From the NCBI GenBank assembly GCA_963791995.1, contig CAWBUQ010000004.1:372001-436000 (forward strand): a DNA stretch of 64,000 nt, in the 5' to 3' direction. Below, piece after piece: positions 1-10,213 of this stretch (positions within the stretch are counted from its first letter, which is position 1; every line of letters starts with the position of its first letter). This stretch comes from Bog-473 sp963791995. GTDB taxonomy: Bacteria > Actinomycetota > Acidimicrobiia > Acidimicrobiales > RAAP-2. Under the pieces are notes generated by a model. That model did no database searches. It saw nothing but the letters and a program-made list of their open reading frames with translations, and was not told where the DNA came from. A program made the position numbers and the translations under genes.

Positions 1-1
1 C

Positions 2-169
2 GAGGCGTTGGCCGATCTGCTGCCCCAGGCCAGGTTGGAAGAACCGCCATGGGGTGACCGCGAGTGGCTCGAACGTCAAGAGGTCCATGACGAGGGCCTC
101 TTCGCCCGTTGGCCCCTGCTGGCCCCGCAGCTCCTCGCGTGGCAGAGCGAGGTCGGGCTGGGCGCCTAG
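2..169 (+). CDS. C-terminal fragment of an unrecognised protein (cut by window edge)
   Basis: An open plus-strand frame enters from the left edge and runs 55 codons to a TAG at 167-169. The peptide is rich in Leu, Trp and Glu and ends in SEVGLGA. It converges on the TetR gene, and the two stop codons overlap (CTAG), an arrangement common between real convergent genes here. I do not recognise the family, and only the last residues are visible. The same stretch is also open on the minus strand because of the TetR frameshift, so coding is plausible rather than proven. Confidence 0.4.
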   Translation, partial: EALADLLPQARLEEPPWGDREWLERQEVHDEGLFARWPLLAPQLLAWQSEVGLGA

Positions 170-865
170 CCCGGAGTGTCCTCGTCGAGCCCGAGCGCCC
201 GCACGAAGAGAAGGCTGAGCTGCTCGACGCCCTCGTCGAAGTCGCACTCGAGGAGGCCCTGGACGAACCACATCTCGGGGAACCGGTAGGTCATAGAACC
301 GAGAGCCGCCGCCGCGATCTTCGGATTGATGCGGCGGTCCACCATCCCGTGGCGCTGCAGGCTCCCGATCGACTCGGCGATGGCCGAGAGGTTCTTGTTC
401 TGGCGCACCGCGCGGCAGCGCAGCGAGCTCCTGGTCGAATCGTGACACCTGTTCGATGACGCCCATGATGCGCGCCTCGTCCCGGTAGGACTCCATGTTC
501 AGCCGGATGGCCTGGCTGATGCGCTCCGCCGGGCTGGCGTGCGACGACGAGTCGAAGATGACCGAGTCGAGCGGGGCGCTGAGGCGATCGTCGACCTCGG
601 CGGCGACCTCGCGGAACACCTCTTCCTTCGATTCGAAGTAGTGGTAGAACGACCCGTGCGACAGCCCGGCGCGCTCGGCGATGTCCGAGATCCGCGCCTC
701 GAGGAAGCCGCTTTCCTCGAAGACCTCCTTGGCCGCAGTCACGAGCCGCGCCCGGGTCTCGATCCCCTTGCGCGAACGCGGTCCACTCGGCTTCTCAGCG
801 GTGAGTGGCCGCGAGTTCGACACGTCGTTCTCCTTTTGCGCTGATCCCTTGGCCGACGGTGTCAT
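166..865 (-). CDS. TetR-family transcriptional regulator (one frameshift)
   Basis: The N-terminal helix-turn-helix is clear, with the motifs ARISDIAERAGLS and GSFYHYFESKEEVF at about residues 45-80. A ligand-binding C-terminal domain of normal length follows, giving about 230 aa in total. One +1 shift near 415-420 splits it: CTGC before CGC GCG GTG reads as CTG or CTC, and the frame then continues RAVRQNKNLSAIAESIG to the TAG at 166. The gene lies 66 bp downstream of the DUF35-thiolase on the same strand and could be co-transcribed. It is the best local candidate to bind the TTGACG-N4-CGTCAA palindromes of region A. That link is inferred from proximity, and its ligand is unknown, perhaps an acyl-CoA. 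Confidence 0.88.
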
Positions 866-931
866 CAAACTACCGTCGCCTTCAGCGCTCGCTGGGGGAC
901 GCCACCCGCTCGGTCCTTGGACACCGGGGGA

Positions 932-2573
932 TCATGTGCCCTCCCGCTGGAGCAGGAGGACGCCCGACGGGGTCCCACCGCCGGACGTCACGACGGCCGT
1001 CCGCGCACCCGGCACCTGGCGCTCGCCGGCCTCGTGGCGCAGCTGGGTCACCGACTCGTAGAGAAAACCGAAGCCGTGGGTTCGGCCCTCGGAGAGCTGG
1101 CCGCCGTGGGGGTTGACCGGCAGATCGCCGTCGAGCGCGATGCGCCGCCCGCCGTCGAGCCAGTCGTACGCCTCGCCAAAGTCGCAGAAGCCGAGACCCT
1201 CGATCCACGAGATCGCGTTGAAGGTGAAGCCGTCGTACACCAGGGCGACGTCGACGTCGGCAGGCTGGAGGCTGGTGCGGGTCCACAGGTGTGCGGCTTG
1301 GCCGATGACCTGAGGCTCGTGGGTGAGGGTGCCCTGGTCCCACGACACCCGCTCGAGGATCTGGGTCCCGACGGCCTCGATCCGCACGGCCGGGTGGGGG
1401 AGGTCGGCGGCCACCGCCGCGTCCGAGACGATGACGGCGATGGAGGCATCGCACGGGATGTCGCAGTCGTAGAGACCGAACGGGGAGGTGATCGGTCGGG
1501 CCGACAGGTAGTCGTCCATGGTCATGGGGTCGCGGTAGATGGCGGCGGGGTTGCGCGCCGCGTTGGCCCGGGCGTTGAGAGCGATCAGGCCGAGCATCTC
1601 GCGCGGCGCGCCATAGCGGTGGAGGTACTGGTTGGCGTTCATGCCGATCCAGTTCGCCGCGGACATCGCGCCGAAGGGGGCGCGCCATTCCGCATCGGGC
1701 CCGACGACCCGAGTCCCGCCACCCATGGCGAACTTCCCTTGCGCGGCGAGCGTGGCGAACGTCGACTCCCATACCGTGCGGAAGCAGAGCACGTGGCGGC
1801 ACAGACCCGCGGCCACCGCCATGGCGGCTGCGATCACGGAGCCTCCCGGGCCCGGGAGGTCCATGCCTCCGTTGATCCAAGTCGGATGCAGGCGCAGCGC
1901 CTCTTCGATCGCGGTCGGGCCGCCTTCGCTCATGCTCAAGCCCCCGGAGCCCGGATAGGTCGAAAGTCCGTCGATGTCGTCCGGGGTGAGGCCGGCGTCG
2001 GCAATGGCCGCGAGGCAGGCGTCGACGGCAAGCGAGAGGGGGTCAGCCATAAGGCGGCGCCCGATGCGCGAGCGTCCGATGCCGCTCAGCACCGCTCGGT
2101 GCTCGAAGCGTTCGTCACGCAGCGGCGGGCGCGCCACCGGTCGCACCGGCTCGGGGACCCGGTCAACCGGATCCATCGACCCGGTGGGTTCGAAGAGTGG
2201 GAGCCATACGTCCTCGAACGGCTCGAAGCGGACGAGCGACTTCTTGCCCGACATGAACGTCGTCGGGGTCGCAGTCGACGATGTTGGTGGTCAGGTGCAC
2301 GCGGGAGTCCTCGGCCAGCGCGACGTTGGCAATGACGTAGGGAGGCTCGAAATCGGGATGCCAGCGGTGCGCATTGACCGTGAACCCGACAACGGTGCCG
2401 CGGCCCGACACCTCGACCGGTTTGGCCGAGCGGCTGCGGCAGTACGGGCAGATCGGCACCGGTGGGTGGACAAGCTCGCCGCAGTCGGTGCAACCCTGTA
2501 TCCGCAGGATGCCGTCGGCCCCCGAGGTCCAGAACCACTCGTTGGCCGGGGTCAGCTCGGGGAGTGGCCGCAT
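932..2573 (-). CDS. DUF35 (zinc ribbon/OB fold) fused to SCP-x-type thiolase
   Basis: The start is ATG 2573, preceded by GAGGAGGG. Residues about 1-135 form a DUF35 protein with a rubredoxin-like zinc ribbon (CTDCGELV and CPYC) and an OB fold (GRGTVVGFTVN). After a short linker, residues about 160-545 form a thiolase of the SCP-x/lipid-transfer type, with C-terminal signatures NPHGGQLSEG and HGFGFLYE. One +1 shift near 2240 (GCTC as GCT/GCC, then GTC CGC TTC) joins the parts; no stop or new start separates them in the corrected frame. In steroid degraders, Ltp2 aldolase works with the DUF35 domain of ChsH2 to cleave side-chain CoA esters. A thiolytic or retro-aldol CoA-thioester cleavage is therefore inferred. 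Confidence 0.85.
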
Positions 2574-2612
2574 GGAGCCTGCCCTCCTCTGGGCGCGCAC
2601 ACCGTCGAAGTA

Positions 2613-2628
2613 TTGACATCGACGTCGC
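2613..2628. promoter_or_regulatory. Candidate operator of the region A regulon
   Basis: The 16-mer TTGACATCGACGTCGC matches the regulon palindrome (arms TTGACA and GCGACG around TCGA). It lies 40 bp upstream of the DUF35-thiolase start, in the intergenic region shared with amidohydrolase 1. It was found by eye through comparison with three sister sites; binding is not shown. Confidence 0.5.
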
Positions 2629-2762
2629 AATCGAACATCGCCGCAATGGTAGTCACCGGCGAACGAGGTGGCGCAGGAGTCCGCCTTGTCGGCTGGGCCC
2701 GACCCTGACCTGGATCCTCACCGGCTCCTCGCCGTTGAAACCCGATCCTACCTCTCCTAATA

Positions 2763-2778
2763 TCGACGTCAATGTTGA
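2763..2778. promoter_or_regulatory. Candidate operator of the region A regulon
   Basis: TCGACGTCAATGTTGA lies just before amidohydrolase 1, with arms TCGACG and TGTTGA around TCAA. It overlaps the upstream ATG at 2772, one reason to prefer ATG 2784 as the start. Confidence 0.5.
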
Positions 2779-2783
2779 AAGAT

Positions 2784-3933
2784 ATGCTGGTCATCGACGC
2801 CGACTCGCACTGGTGCGAGCCTCCCGACCTGTTCACCAAGTGCGCCCCTGCCGCCGTCCGCGACCGCGTGCCGCGCGTCGAGGAGGTGGAGGGCGAGCTG
2901 ATGTGGGTCTTCGACGGCCACCCGGTCGGCCGCTTCAGCGCCGGCGGCGTCATCGCACGCGACGGCACGAAGGAGAGCTCGTACCGGGCGCTGATGGAGT
3001 GGACGCACGACGAGGTGCATCTCGGGGCGCACGACCCCGTGGTGCGCCTGGGTGTGCTCGACGAGTGCGGCATCGACGCGCAGATCATCTTCCCGAGCAC
3101 CATCGGCCTCGGCGGGCAGGACCTCGGCATGGTCGATGATCTGGCGCTGTGCCGGCTGGCCATCGAGATCTACAACGACGCCATGGCGGAGATCCAGGCC
3201 GACTCGGGCAACCGGCTGCTGCCGCTCCCGCTGATGCCGGCGTGGGACGTCGACACGTGCGTCAGCGAGGTCCGGCGCGTCGCCGGCCTCGGGGCGCGCG
3301 GCGTGAACATGACGTCGGACCCCCAGGATCTCGGTGCGCCCGACCTGGCCAGCAGGGCCTGGGATCCCTTCTGGGAGGCTTGTGCGGAGCTGCGGCTGCC
3401 GGTGCACTTCCACATCGGCGCCAGCCAGACGGCCATGACCTTCTTCGGGCAGTACCCCTGGGGATCCCACGCCGAGAACACCAAGCTGGCCATCGGCGGC
3501 ACGTTGCTCTTCATCGGGAACGCGCGCGTGGTCACCAATCTGATCCTCTCGGGCGTGTTCGACCGGCATCCCGACCTCAGACGTCGTCTCCGTGGAGAGC
3601 GGCGTCGGGTGGATCCCGTTCATCCTCGAGGCGCTCGACTACGAGATGTCGGAGAACGCGCCCGAAGAGCTCGCCGCCCTCGGCAAGTTGCCGTCGGAGT
3701 ACTTCCGGACCAACATGTACGCGACGTTCTGGTTCGAGAACAACCGCAACAAGCTCCCGGACCTCATCGACGCCGTGGGGGAGGACCGCATTCTCTTCGA
3801 GACGGACTTCCCCCATCCGACATGCCTGTACCCGAACCCCCTCCAGGCGGTCGAGGCCAAGATGGAGACGCTGGCACCGGCGACCCAGCGCAAGATCTTC
3901 GGTGAGAATGCCCGGGCGCTGTACCGGCTGTAG
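2784..3933 (+). CDS. Amidohydrolase family 2 protein (one frameshift)
   Basis: This is a metal-dependent TIM-barrel hydrolase/decarboxylase of the PF04909 type (ACMSD/resorcylate decarboxylase relatives). The N-terminus LVIDADSHWCEPPDLF carries the family D-x-H-x-x-E strand. A central FHIGASQTAM supplies a metal/active-site His, and the C-terminal LFETDFPHPT carries the catalytic Asp. One +1 shift near 3582 (CTCA as CTC/CTA, then GAC GTC GTC) joins the halves, giving about 382 aa, a normal length. ATG 2772 is an alternative start but sits in the operator. The substrate is unknown. Pairing with a second amidohydrolase and an enoyl-CoA hydratase suggests ring or carboxylate processing. Confidence 0.85.
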
Positions 3934-3972
3934 GAGGGGTCCTGACCAGCCCGGTCGGAGAGATCACTGATA

Positions 3973-3988
3973 TTGACGTCAGCGTCAA
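3973..3988. promoter_or_regulatory. Best copy of the region A operator
   Basis: TTGACGTCAGCGTCAA is a perfect inverted repeat with 6-bp arms TTGACG/CGTCAA and a 4-bp spacer. It lies 18 bp upstream of the amidohydrolase 2 ATG. Dyads of this size are typical of TetR-family sites. It defines the consensus for the weaker copies at 2613, 2763 and 6324. Confidence 0.6.
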
Positions 3989-4006
3989 AAATGGTAGATT
4001 AGGGGC

Positions 4007-5212
4007 ATGGCCACGAACCCTCGACTTCCCCACCTTCGACGCGGACAACCACCTCTACGAGACCAAGGACTCGTTCACCCGGTACCTGCCCGAGCAGTAC
4101 CAAGGCGCCATCGACTACGTCGAGCTGCACGGGCGCACCAAGATCATGATCCTCGGCACGGTCAGCGAGTACATCCCCAACCCCACGTTCGAGGTCGTGG
4201 CCAAGCCGGGGGCCCAGGAGGAGTACTTCCGCAACGGGAATCCCGAGGGGAAGTCCTATCGCGAGATCATCGGCGAACCGATGCGCAGCATCCCCGCGTT
4301 CCGCGAGCCGGCGCCTCGAATCCAGGTGATGGACGAGCTCGGTGTCGACCGGTCGCTCATGTTCCCGACGCTCGCCAGCCTGCTCGAGGAGCGGATGCGC
4401 GACCACCTCGATCTCACCCACGCCGCCATCCACGCGTTGAACGAGTGGATGTACGAGGACGTGGACGTTCAACTACGAGGACCGTATCTTCGCCACGCCG
4501 GTGATCACCCTTCCCATCGTCGAGAAGGCGATCGAGGAGCTCGAATGGTGTGTCGAGCGCGGCGCCAAGACCGTGCTGATCCGTCCCGCACCGGTGCCGG
4601 GTCTACCGCGGCTCACGCTCGTTCGGCTACCCCGAGTTCGATCCCTTCTGGCAGGCCGTGGTCGACGCCGACATCCTCGTCTCGATGCACTCCTCGGACA
4701 GCGGCTACACCCGGTACCCGAACGACTGGACCGGTCCGAGCGAGATGCTGCCGTTCAAGCTCGACTCGTTCCGTTACATGACCGGCGGTCACCGGCCTAT
4801 TCAGGACACCATGGCCGCCTTCGTCTGCCACGGCGTGTTCGCGCGCTTCCCCAAGCTCCGCGTCGCCTCGATCGAGGCGGGTGGGGAGTGGGTCCCCGCG
4901 TTCGTTCGTCACCTCGGCGACACCTACAAGAAGATGCCGAACGCCTTCGACGGCGACCCCGTCGAGCAGTTCAAGAGCAACGTCTACGTCAGCCCGTTCC
5001 ACGAGGACGACCTGGGCGAGATCATCGACACGATCGGCGCGGACCACGTGCTGTTCGGCTCTGACTGGCCGCATCCCGAGGGTCTGGCCGAGCCGTGCAG
5101 CTACGTCGACCACCTGCCGGCCGGGCTACCCGAGGCGGACGTGGCCAAGATCATGGGCGGCAACCTGGCCCGGATCATGAAGGTCGACGCGCCGGTCGGC
5201 GCGGCTTCGTAG
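4007..5212 (+). CDS. Amidohydrolase family 2 protein, second paralogue (three frameshifts)
   Basis: The start is ATG 4007 after AGGGG. Corrected translation begins MATNPDFPTFDADNHLYE, holding the family DADNH metal strand. Further marks are NEWMYE, an FNYEDRIFATP segment, a His-containing SMHSSDSGYT motif and LFGSDWPHPEG with the catalytic Asp. Frameshifts lie near 4023 (CCTC, Pro), 4470 (GACG, Asp/Glu) and 4603 (GGTC, Gly). The corrected length is about 400 aa. It belongs to the same PF04909 superfamily as its neighbour but has a longer middle region, so the two probably act on different intermediates or form a heteromer. Its reaction cannot be named from sequence. Confidence 0.85.
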
Positions 5213-5300
5213 CCCCGAGCCAGCACTGATGCGCCCGCCGGGGCGTGAACAGTAGGGTCCACGACGACGAAGAATCGCACCTGAGCACGGGGAGCCGGAG

Positions 5301-6212
5301 ATGCCTGACTACAAGTTCGTGCTGTACGAGACGCTCGATTCGGGGCGGATCGCCCGGATCATGCTCAACCGGCCCGACGCCCGGAACGCGCAGAACCGCG
5401 GGCTCCTCGTCGAACTGCACGACGCCTTCATGCACGCCGAGGCGGACGACGAGGTCCGCGTGGTCATCCTGGGTGGCACCGGGCCGATGTTCTCCTCGGG
5501 GCACGACCTGGGCTCCAAGGCGGCCCGGGAGGAGTGGACACCGGGCCCGAACCAGCACCCGACCCGCACGATCAACGGCGCCACCCGGAAGGCGCCGAGT
5601 CCCTGATGCTCCAGGAGTGGCACTACTTCTTCGAGAACACGCGCCGGTGGCGTAACCTCCGCAAGATCACCATCGGGCAGGCGCACGGTGACGTGTACGC
5701 CGCCGGCCTCATGCTGCTCTGGGCCTGTGACCTCATCGTCTGCGGCCGAGACCACACGGTTCGCCGACGTGGTCGGGACGCGCCTCGGGCATGTGCGGCG
5801 TCGAGTACTTCGCCCACCCGTGGGAGTTCGGACCGCGCAAGGCCAAGGAGCTGCTCTTGACCGGGGACTCGGTCGACGCCGACGAGGCCTACCGCCTGGG
5901 CATGGTGAGCAAGGTCTTCCCCGACGACCAGCTGGTCGACCGCACGGTCGAATTCGCGCAGCGCATCGCGCAGTTGCCCACCATGACGTCCTTGTTGATC
6001 AAGGAGTCGGTCAACCAGAGCGTGGACAACATGGGCTTCTACAACGCGCTCGAACGCGTGCTTCACGCTGCACGAGCTGAACCACTGCGCACTGGGCCTG
6101 GGTGAACGACGACAACTACCCGATCGCCAAGGAGGACTCGGGCATCCCCAACTGGAAGGAAGCGCCGCCGATCGTGCCCGCGGTCAAGGACAAGGTGCGC
6201 GCCGACTCGTAG
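5301..6212 (+). CDS. Enoyl-CoA hydratase/isomerase family protein (several frameshifts)
   Basis: Crotonase fold: the N-terminus has MLNRPDARNAQN, and the oxyanion segment VVILGGTGPMFSSGHDLG lies near residue 60-75. The second half carries QEWHYFFENTRRWRNL, ACDLIVCG and CGVEYFAHPWEFGPRKAKE. The protein ends in HWAWVNDDN and IPNWKEAPP to TAG at 6212. Shifts at about 5787 (CTCG), 6058 (CGCG) and 6093 (CACT) are doubled synonymous bases. The shift near 5600 looks like a missing base and the one near 5754 is unclear. It hydrates or isomerises a CoA thioester downstream of the amidohydrolases and lies 88 bp after amidohydrolase 2, probably in the same transcript. Confidence 0.85.
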
Positions 6213-6323
6213 GTCGACCCCGCTACGAGGCCTGAAGCCGGCCTGGGACGGCGGGCGGAAATTCCAGGTCAAGTATCACTTCGGGCTTCGTGCACGGGGT
6301 GCCTCGCCTCGTTAGTATCAGAA

Positions 6324-6339
6324 TCGACGTCGATGTCAG
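6324..6339. promoter_or_regulatory. Candidate operator of the region A regulon
   Basis: TCGACGTCGATGTCAG lies 46 bp upstream of the LivHM start and matches the regulon palindrome (arms TCGACG/TGTCAG). It also contains the perfect palindrome ATCGACGTCGAT. It would place the importer under the same control as the degradation genes. Confidence 0.5.
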
Positions 6340-6385
6340 AAATGCCGAGCTGATCCGGCCGGCAAGAAGGGGTGGGTCCCGCAGG

Positions 6386-8433
6386 ATGCTGCAGTTCGTG
6401 ATCGCCGGATTGGTGCTGGGCGGGATCTACGCCATCGCCTCGGCCGGTCTGGTCATCACGTACACCTCGTCGGGCATCTTGAACTTCGCGTTCGGTGCGA
6501 TGGCGTACTTCATCGCCCGCTTCTACTACTACCTGCACACGCAGCAGAACTGGGGGATCGCGCCGGCCGCGGTCGTCTCGATCCTGGTCGCCGCGCCCGC
6601 CATGGGCGTCGTGCTCTACCTCGTCCTGTTCCGCTTCCTGCGGTTGTCGTCGCCCCTGATCAAGGTGGTGGCGACTATCGGCCTCCTCGTGGCCATCCCC
6701 TCGCTGGCGATCGCCCTGGATCTTCGGGAACGGCGCGATCCAGCAGGCGCCGGGGCTCGCGCCCGAACCCGTAACGCGGTGTACCAGTTCCTGGGCGTCC
6801 CGATCAACTCAGAACCAGATCATCGTCTACATCTGCGTGGTCGTGACCGTGGTCCTCGGCGCCCTGGTCCTGCGCTACACCGAGGTCGGGCTCAAGGTCC
6901 GGGCCATGGTCGACTCGCCGGCCATGACGGACCTGTCGGGCACCAACCCGAACGCGATCTCGGTCGGCGTGTGGGCGGTCAGCACGCTTCTTCGCCGGGC
7001 TGGTCGGCGTCCTGGCCGCACCGATCATCGGGCTCGACTCGACCAACTTCACGCTGCTCGATCGCCGCCTCGCTCGCTGCCGTCGTGGCGGCCAAGCTGC
7101 GCAACCTGCCGGTCGCGGTGCTCGTCGGGCTGCTGATGGGCGTGGCGACCTCGCTCATCCAGCGCTACCTCCCGTCGGACAGCCAATGGACCACCGAGGT
7201 CGATCGACGCCATCCCCTTCATCGTCATCGCGCTGTTCTTGATCTACAGCCTCTTCCGCGGCGGGCGGATCGGGGAGACCGAGGGGTGGGGCGGTGCACT
7301 CGACCGCGCCATCACGCCCCAGGGCGAGAGCCGGCTCGCCGGATCGACGAGCAGCGTGGTGGAGACGGCGTCGCTCGGACTTCGTGGGGCAAGTACGCCG
7401 GGCCCGCTGCTCCTCATCGGCGTCGTCGCCGTCGCTGCCCCTGCTCGTCAGCGGCTACTGGGTCGGGCTGTTCGCCGCAGGCCTTCGCCTACGCCGTCAT
7501 CTTCTTGTCCTGGACGCATCGTCACCGGTGAGGGCGGCATGCTCTGGCTCTGCCAGATCACGTTCGCCGGCGTCGGCGCGATCACGTGCGCCGAGCTGGC
7601 CAACAACCACGGGTGGCCCGTGCTCGCTGGCCGCCGTCGTGGGCGGCCTCATCGCCGCGGCGATGGGGGCCATCGTCGGATTCCTGAGCATCCGGCTGGG
7701 TGACCTCTACGTCGCGCTGGTGACGCTGACCTTCGGGTTGCTGATGGAGAACCTCGTGTTCACCCTGCCGAGCTTCGTGAACCAGGGCATCGGCCTCACC
7801 TTGAACCGGCCGGGGTTCGCCACGACCGATCTGGGTTACACCTATTTGTGCCTCGTGGTCTTCGTCATCATCGCCCTGTTCATCGTCAACTTCCGACGAT
7901 CGACCACCGGTCTCGCGCTCAACGCGGCGCGCTGGAGCGAGGCCGGCGCCCGGACGTCGGGCATCAGCGTGGTGCAGATGAAGGTGATCGCCGGGTCGCT
8001 GGCCGCGCTGATCGCCGGGATCGGCGGCGGCGCTGCTCGCCATGGCGCAGACGACGTTCCAGCCCAGCGAGTTCGCCACCTTCGCCGGCGTGGTCTGGCT
8101 GGCCGTCCTGGTGACGATCGGCGTGCGTTCGAACGGCGGCGGCGCTGATCGCCGGTCTGACGTTCGTGTTCCCGGACGCGATCTTCGCAGTACTACCTGG
8201 CCCTCGGCGACATGGCTCACCTATGCGCTCCAGATCGGTGTTCGGCCTCGGCGCCATCTCGGCCGCCAAGTACCCCGACGGCGCGCTGGCGGAGAACAGC
8301 CGCCGCCTGCAGATCCTGATGCTGCGATTCAAGCCGGCCCGTCCCGGCAGCCAGCCGCCGAGGGACTCAGCGTCCCGTCCGGCGTGCAGCCCGTTGACGG
8401 CACGGCGCCCGGATCGCCGAGCAGGTGTCGTGA
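6386..8433 (+). CDS. Liv-type ABC permease, LivH-LivM single chain (about 15 frameshifts)
   Basis: The start is ATG 6386 (MLQFVIAGLVLGGIYAIASA, the standard LivH N-terminus). The LivH half runs to about residue 300 with LRYTEVGLKVRAMVDSP and AAKLRNLPVAVLVG. The LivM half follows without a stop: GGMLWLCQITFAGVGA, RLGDLYVALVTLTFGLL and SGISVVQMKVIAGSLAAL. Doubled wobble bases break the frame near 6719, 6812, 6990, 7057, 7204, 7379, 7390, 7431, 7479, 7513, 7623, 8033, 8139, 8190 and 8214; the shift near 6775 is less clear. It ends at TGA 8431-8433, overlapping the GTG of LivG. It forms the membrane channel of a hydrophobic amino acid/carboxylate-type importer. The context suggests a non-amino-acid substrate. 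Confidence 0.85.
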
Positions 8434-9362
8434 CGACCGCCGAGGCGTCGAGCGCCGCGCCGCCGGCCGCCGGATCTGGTCCCGCCGTCACGCCGGCGCT
8501 GGTGGCCAACGGCGTCACCGTTCGCTTCGGCGGGCTCACCGCCCTCTCCGACGTCTCCATCGAGGTGCAGCCGGGCGAGATCGCCGGCCTGGTCGGCCCG
8601 AACGGCGCCGGCAAGTCGACCCTCCTCGGCGTGCTGTCGGGTCTGCAGCGGCCGAACGCCGGCAGTGTCTGGCTGCGCGGCGAGGACGTCACGCAGCGCG
8701 TCGCCGCGGGCGCGTGCGAGCACGGGGCCTGGCCCGCACGTTCCAACAGCCCGAGCTGTTCCATGGGACTGACCGTGCGCGAGCACCTCGTGCTGGCGCA
8801 CCGCGCCCGTGCGTCACGCCTCGCCGCTTGTGGCGCGACATGTTCGATCCCCGTTCCCTGCTCCCGCCGTCGAAGGCCGAGAACGAACAGAGTGGACGGC
8901 CTGCTCGAGATGCTCCGGCTGCACCCGGGTGGCCAAGGCGCCGGTGGCGGCATTGCCGCTCGGGATCCTCCGCCTGGTCGAGGTCGGTCGCGCCCTGGCC
9001 AGCGACCCCCAGGTGCTCCTCCTCGACGAACCCCTGTCCGGGCTCGACCTGAAGGCGTCGGAGAACCTGCTCTGGGTGTTCCGCCAGATCGTCGATCAGG
9101 CCGACCCGCCCCTGTCGGTGATGATCGTCGAGCACGACGTAGCGGCCGTGCTCTCCCTCTCGGACACCGTCTTCGTGCTCGACTTCGGGGAGCGGATCGC
9201 CGCCGGCACGCCCGAGCAGATCCGGAACGACCCCGCGGTGCGCGCCGCCTACCTCGGTGACAGCGATCAACCGAGCACCCCCGCCGACGGCCGCGCCGTC
9301 ACCACCTGGCGGCACCTGCCGCGCCGGCCGGTGCCGCGGCGCCCGAAAGGGACGACCGGTGA
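8430..9362 (+). CDS. ABC transporter ATPase, LivG type (several frameshifts)
   Basis: GTG 8430 overlaps the permease stop (GTGA). Motifs in order: VRFGGLTALSDVSIEV, Walker A GPNGAGKST, GLARTFQQPEL, then Walker B VLLLDEPLSGLD and the H-loop VMIVEHDVAAVLSL. The C-terminal LivG region AAGTPEQIRNDPAVRAAYLG leads to an Ala-rich tail ending at TGA 9360-9362. Doubled wobble bases near 8705 (GTCG), 8755 (CTGT) and 8925 (CTGC) restore the frame, plus less clear shifts near 8815, 8890 and 9300. The ABC signature region is atypical (ALPLGILRLVEVGRAL), as often in LivG. It drives import with LivF. Confidence 0.85.
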
Positions 9363-10111
9363 GCGAGGCCATCCTCGAGGTGCGAGGACCTCGACGTGTC
9401 GCTACGGCACGTCGCAGGCCCTCTTCGGGGTGTCGTTGTCGATCGCGCCCGGGACCGTGCTCGCCGTCCTCGGCGCCAACGGCGCCGGCAAGAGCACGCT
9501 GGCCCGCGCCGATCTCGGGACTGGTGCGTCCGACCGCGGGTCGCGTGCGCTTCGACGGCCATGACATCACCGGGAAGCCGGCGCACCGGATCCGCAAGCT
9601 CGGACTGACGTACATCCCCGAGGGGCGCGGCATCTTCCCGGGGCTTTCGGTGCTCGACAACTTGCGCATGGCCGTCGCCCAGGAACGTCGAGGTGACCGG
9701 GCCGGCGCCATCGACCGGGCCATCGAGCAATTTCCCGTCCTCGGGGACCGGCGCAGCCAGCGCGCCGGGAGCCTCTCGGGGGGCGAGCAGCAGATGCTGG
9801 CGTTGGCCCGGGCCCTGGCCGTCTCGCCCAAGCTGGTCATCGCCGACGAGATGTCGCTCGGCCTCGCCCCGCTCGTGGCCGAATCGGTCTTCGAGGGTCT
9901 CGAGCAGGCACGCCGGGCCGGGATCACCATCGTCCTCAGCGAGCAGTTCGTCCACCGTGCACTGGCCATGGCCGACAGCTGCGTCATCCTGACCAGAGGC
10001 CAGGTGGGCTGGTCCGGACCGGCCGCCGAAGCCGGCCAAGAGGTCATCGACCGCTACCTGGGCGAGGCGGAAAACCCGACCCCCGCCGCCGTTACGAATG
10101 GGTTACAGTAA
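9359..10111 (+). CDS. ABC transporter ATPase, LivF type (three frameshifts)
   Basis: GTG 9359 overlaps the LivG stop (GTGA). It carries SYGTSQALFGVSLSI, Walker A GANGAGKST, the LivF Q-loop segment TYIPEGRGIFPGLSV, signature LSGGEQQMLALARAL and Walker B LVIADEMSLGLAP. Frameshifts near 9384 (CGAG), 9402 (TCGC) and 9508-9511 (GCCG) are all synonymous doublings. The corrected length is about 250 aa. It is the second nucleotide-binding subunit of the importer and ends 100 bp before the binding-protein gene. Confidence 0.9.
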   Translation: MSEAILEVRGPRRVATARRRPSSGCRCRSRPGPCSPSSAPTAPARARWPAPISGLVRPTAGRVRFDGHDITGKPAHRIRKLGLTYIPEGRGIFPGLSVLDNLRMAVAQERRGDRAGAIDRAIEQFPVLGDRRSQRAGSLSGGEQQMLALARALAVSPKLVIADEMSLGLAPLVAESVFEGLEQARRAGITIVLSEQFVHRALAMADSCVILTRGQVGWSGPAAEAGQEVIDRYLGEAENPTPAAVTNGLQ

Positions 10112-10180
10112 CGCTGCTCGCACAGTACGAGACGAGCGTTCTCTCATCTGAGCAGGCCATTCACAGAGGCGGTTGACAGG

Positions 10181-10197
10181 GGATCCGAACTGGATCC
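10181..10197. repeat. GGATCC-N5-GGATCC dyad in the livK leader
   Basis: Two GGATCC copies separated by GAACT lie 17 bp before the binding-protein ATG, just after a TTGACA at 10173-10178. They could be an operator or a leader hairpin; no -10 at good spacing is visible. Confidence 0.3.
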
Positions 10198-10213
10198 GGG
10201 GAGGAAATTGTCG

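Noticed and set aside
917..2335. Long plus-strand open frame opposite the DUF35-thiolase
   Set aside because: Shadow of GC-rich codon structure; the minus strand encodes recognisable domains.
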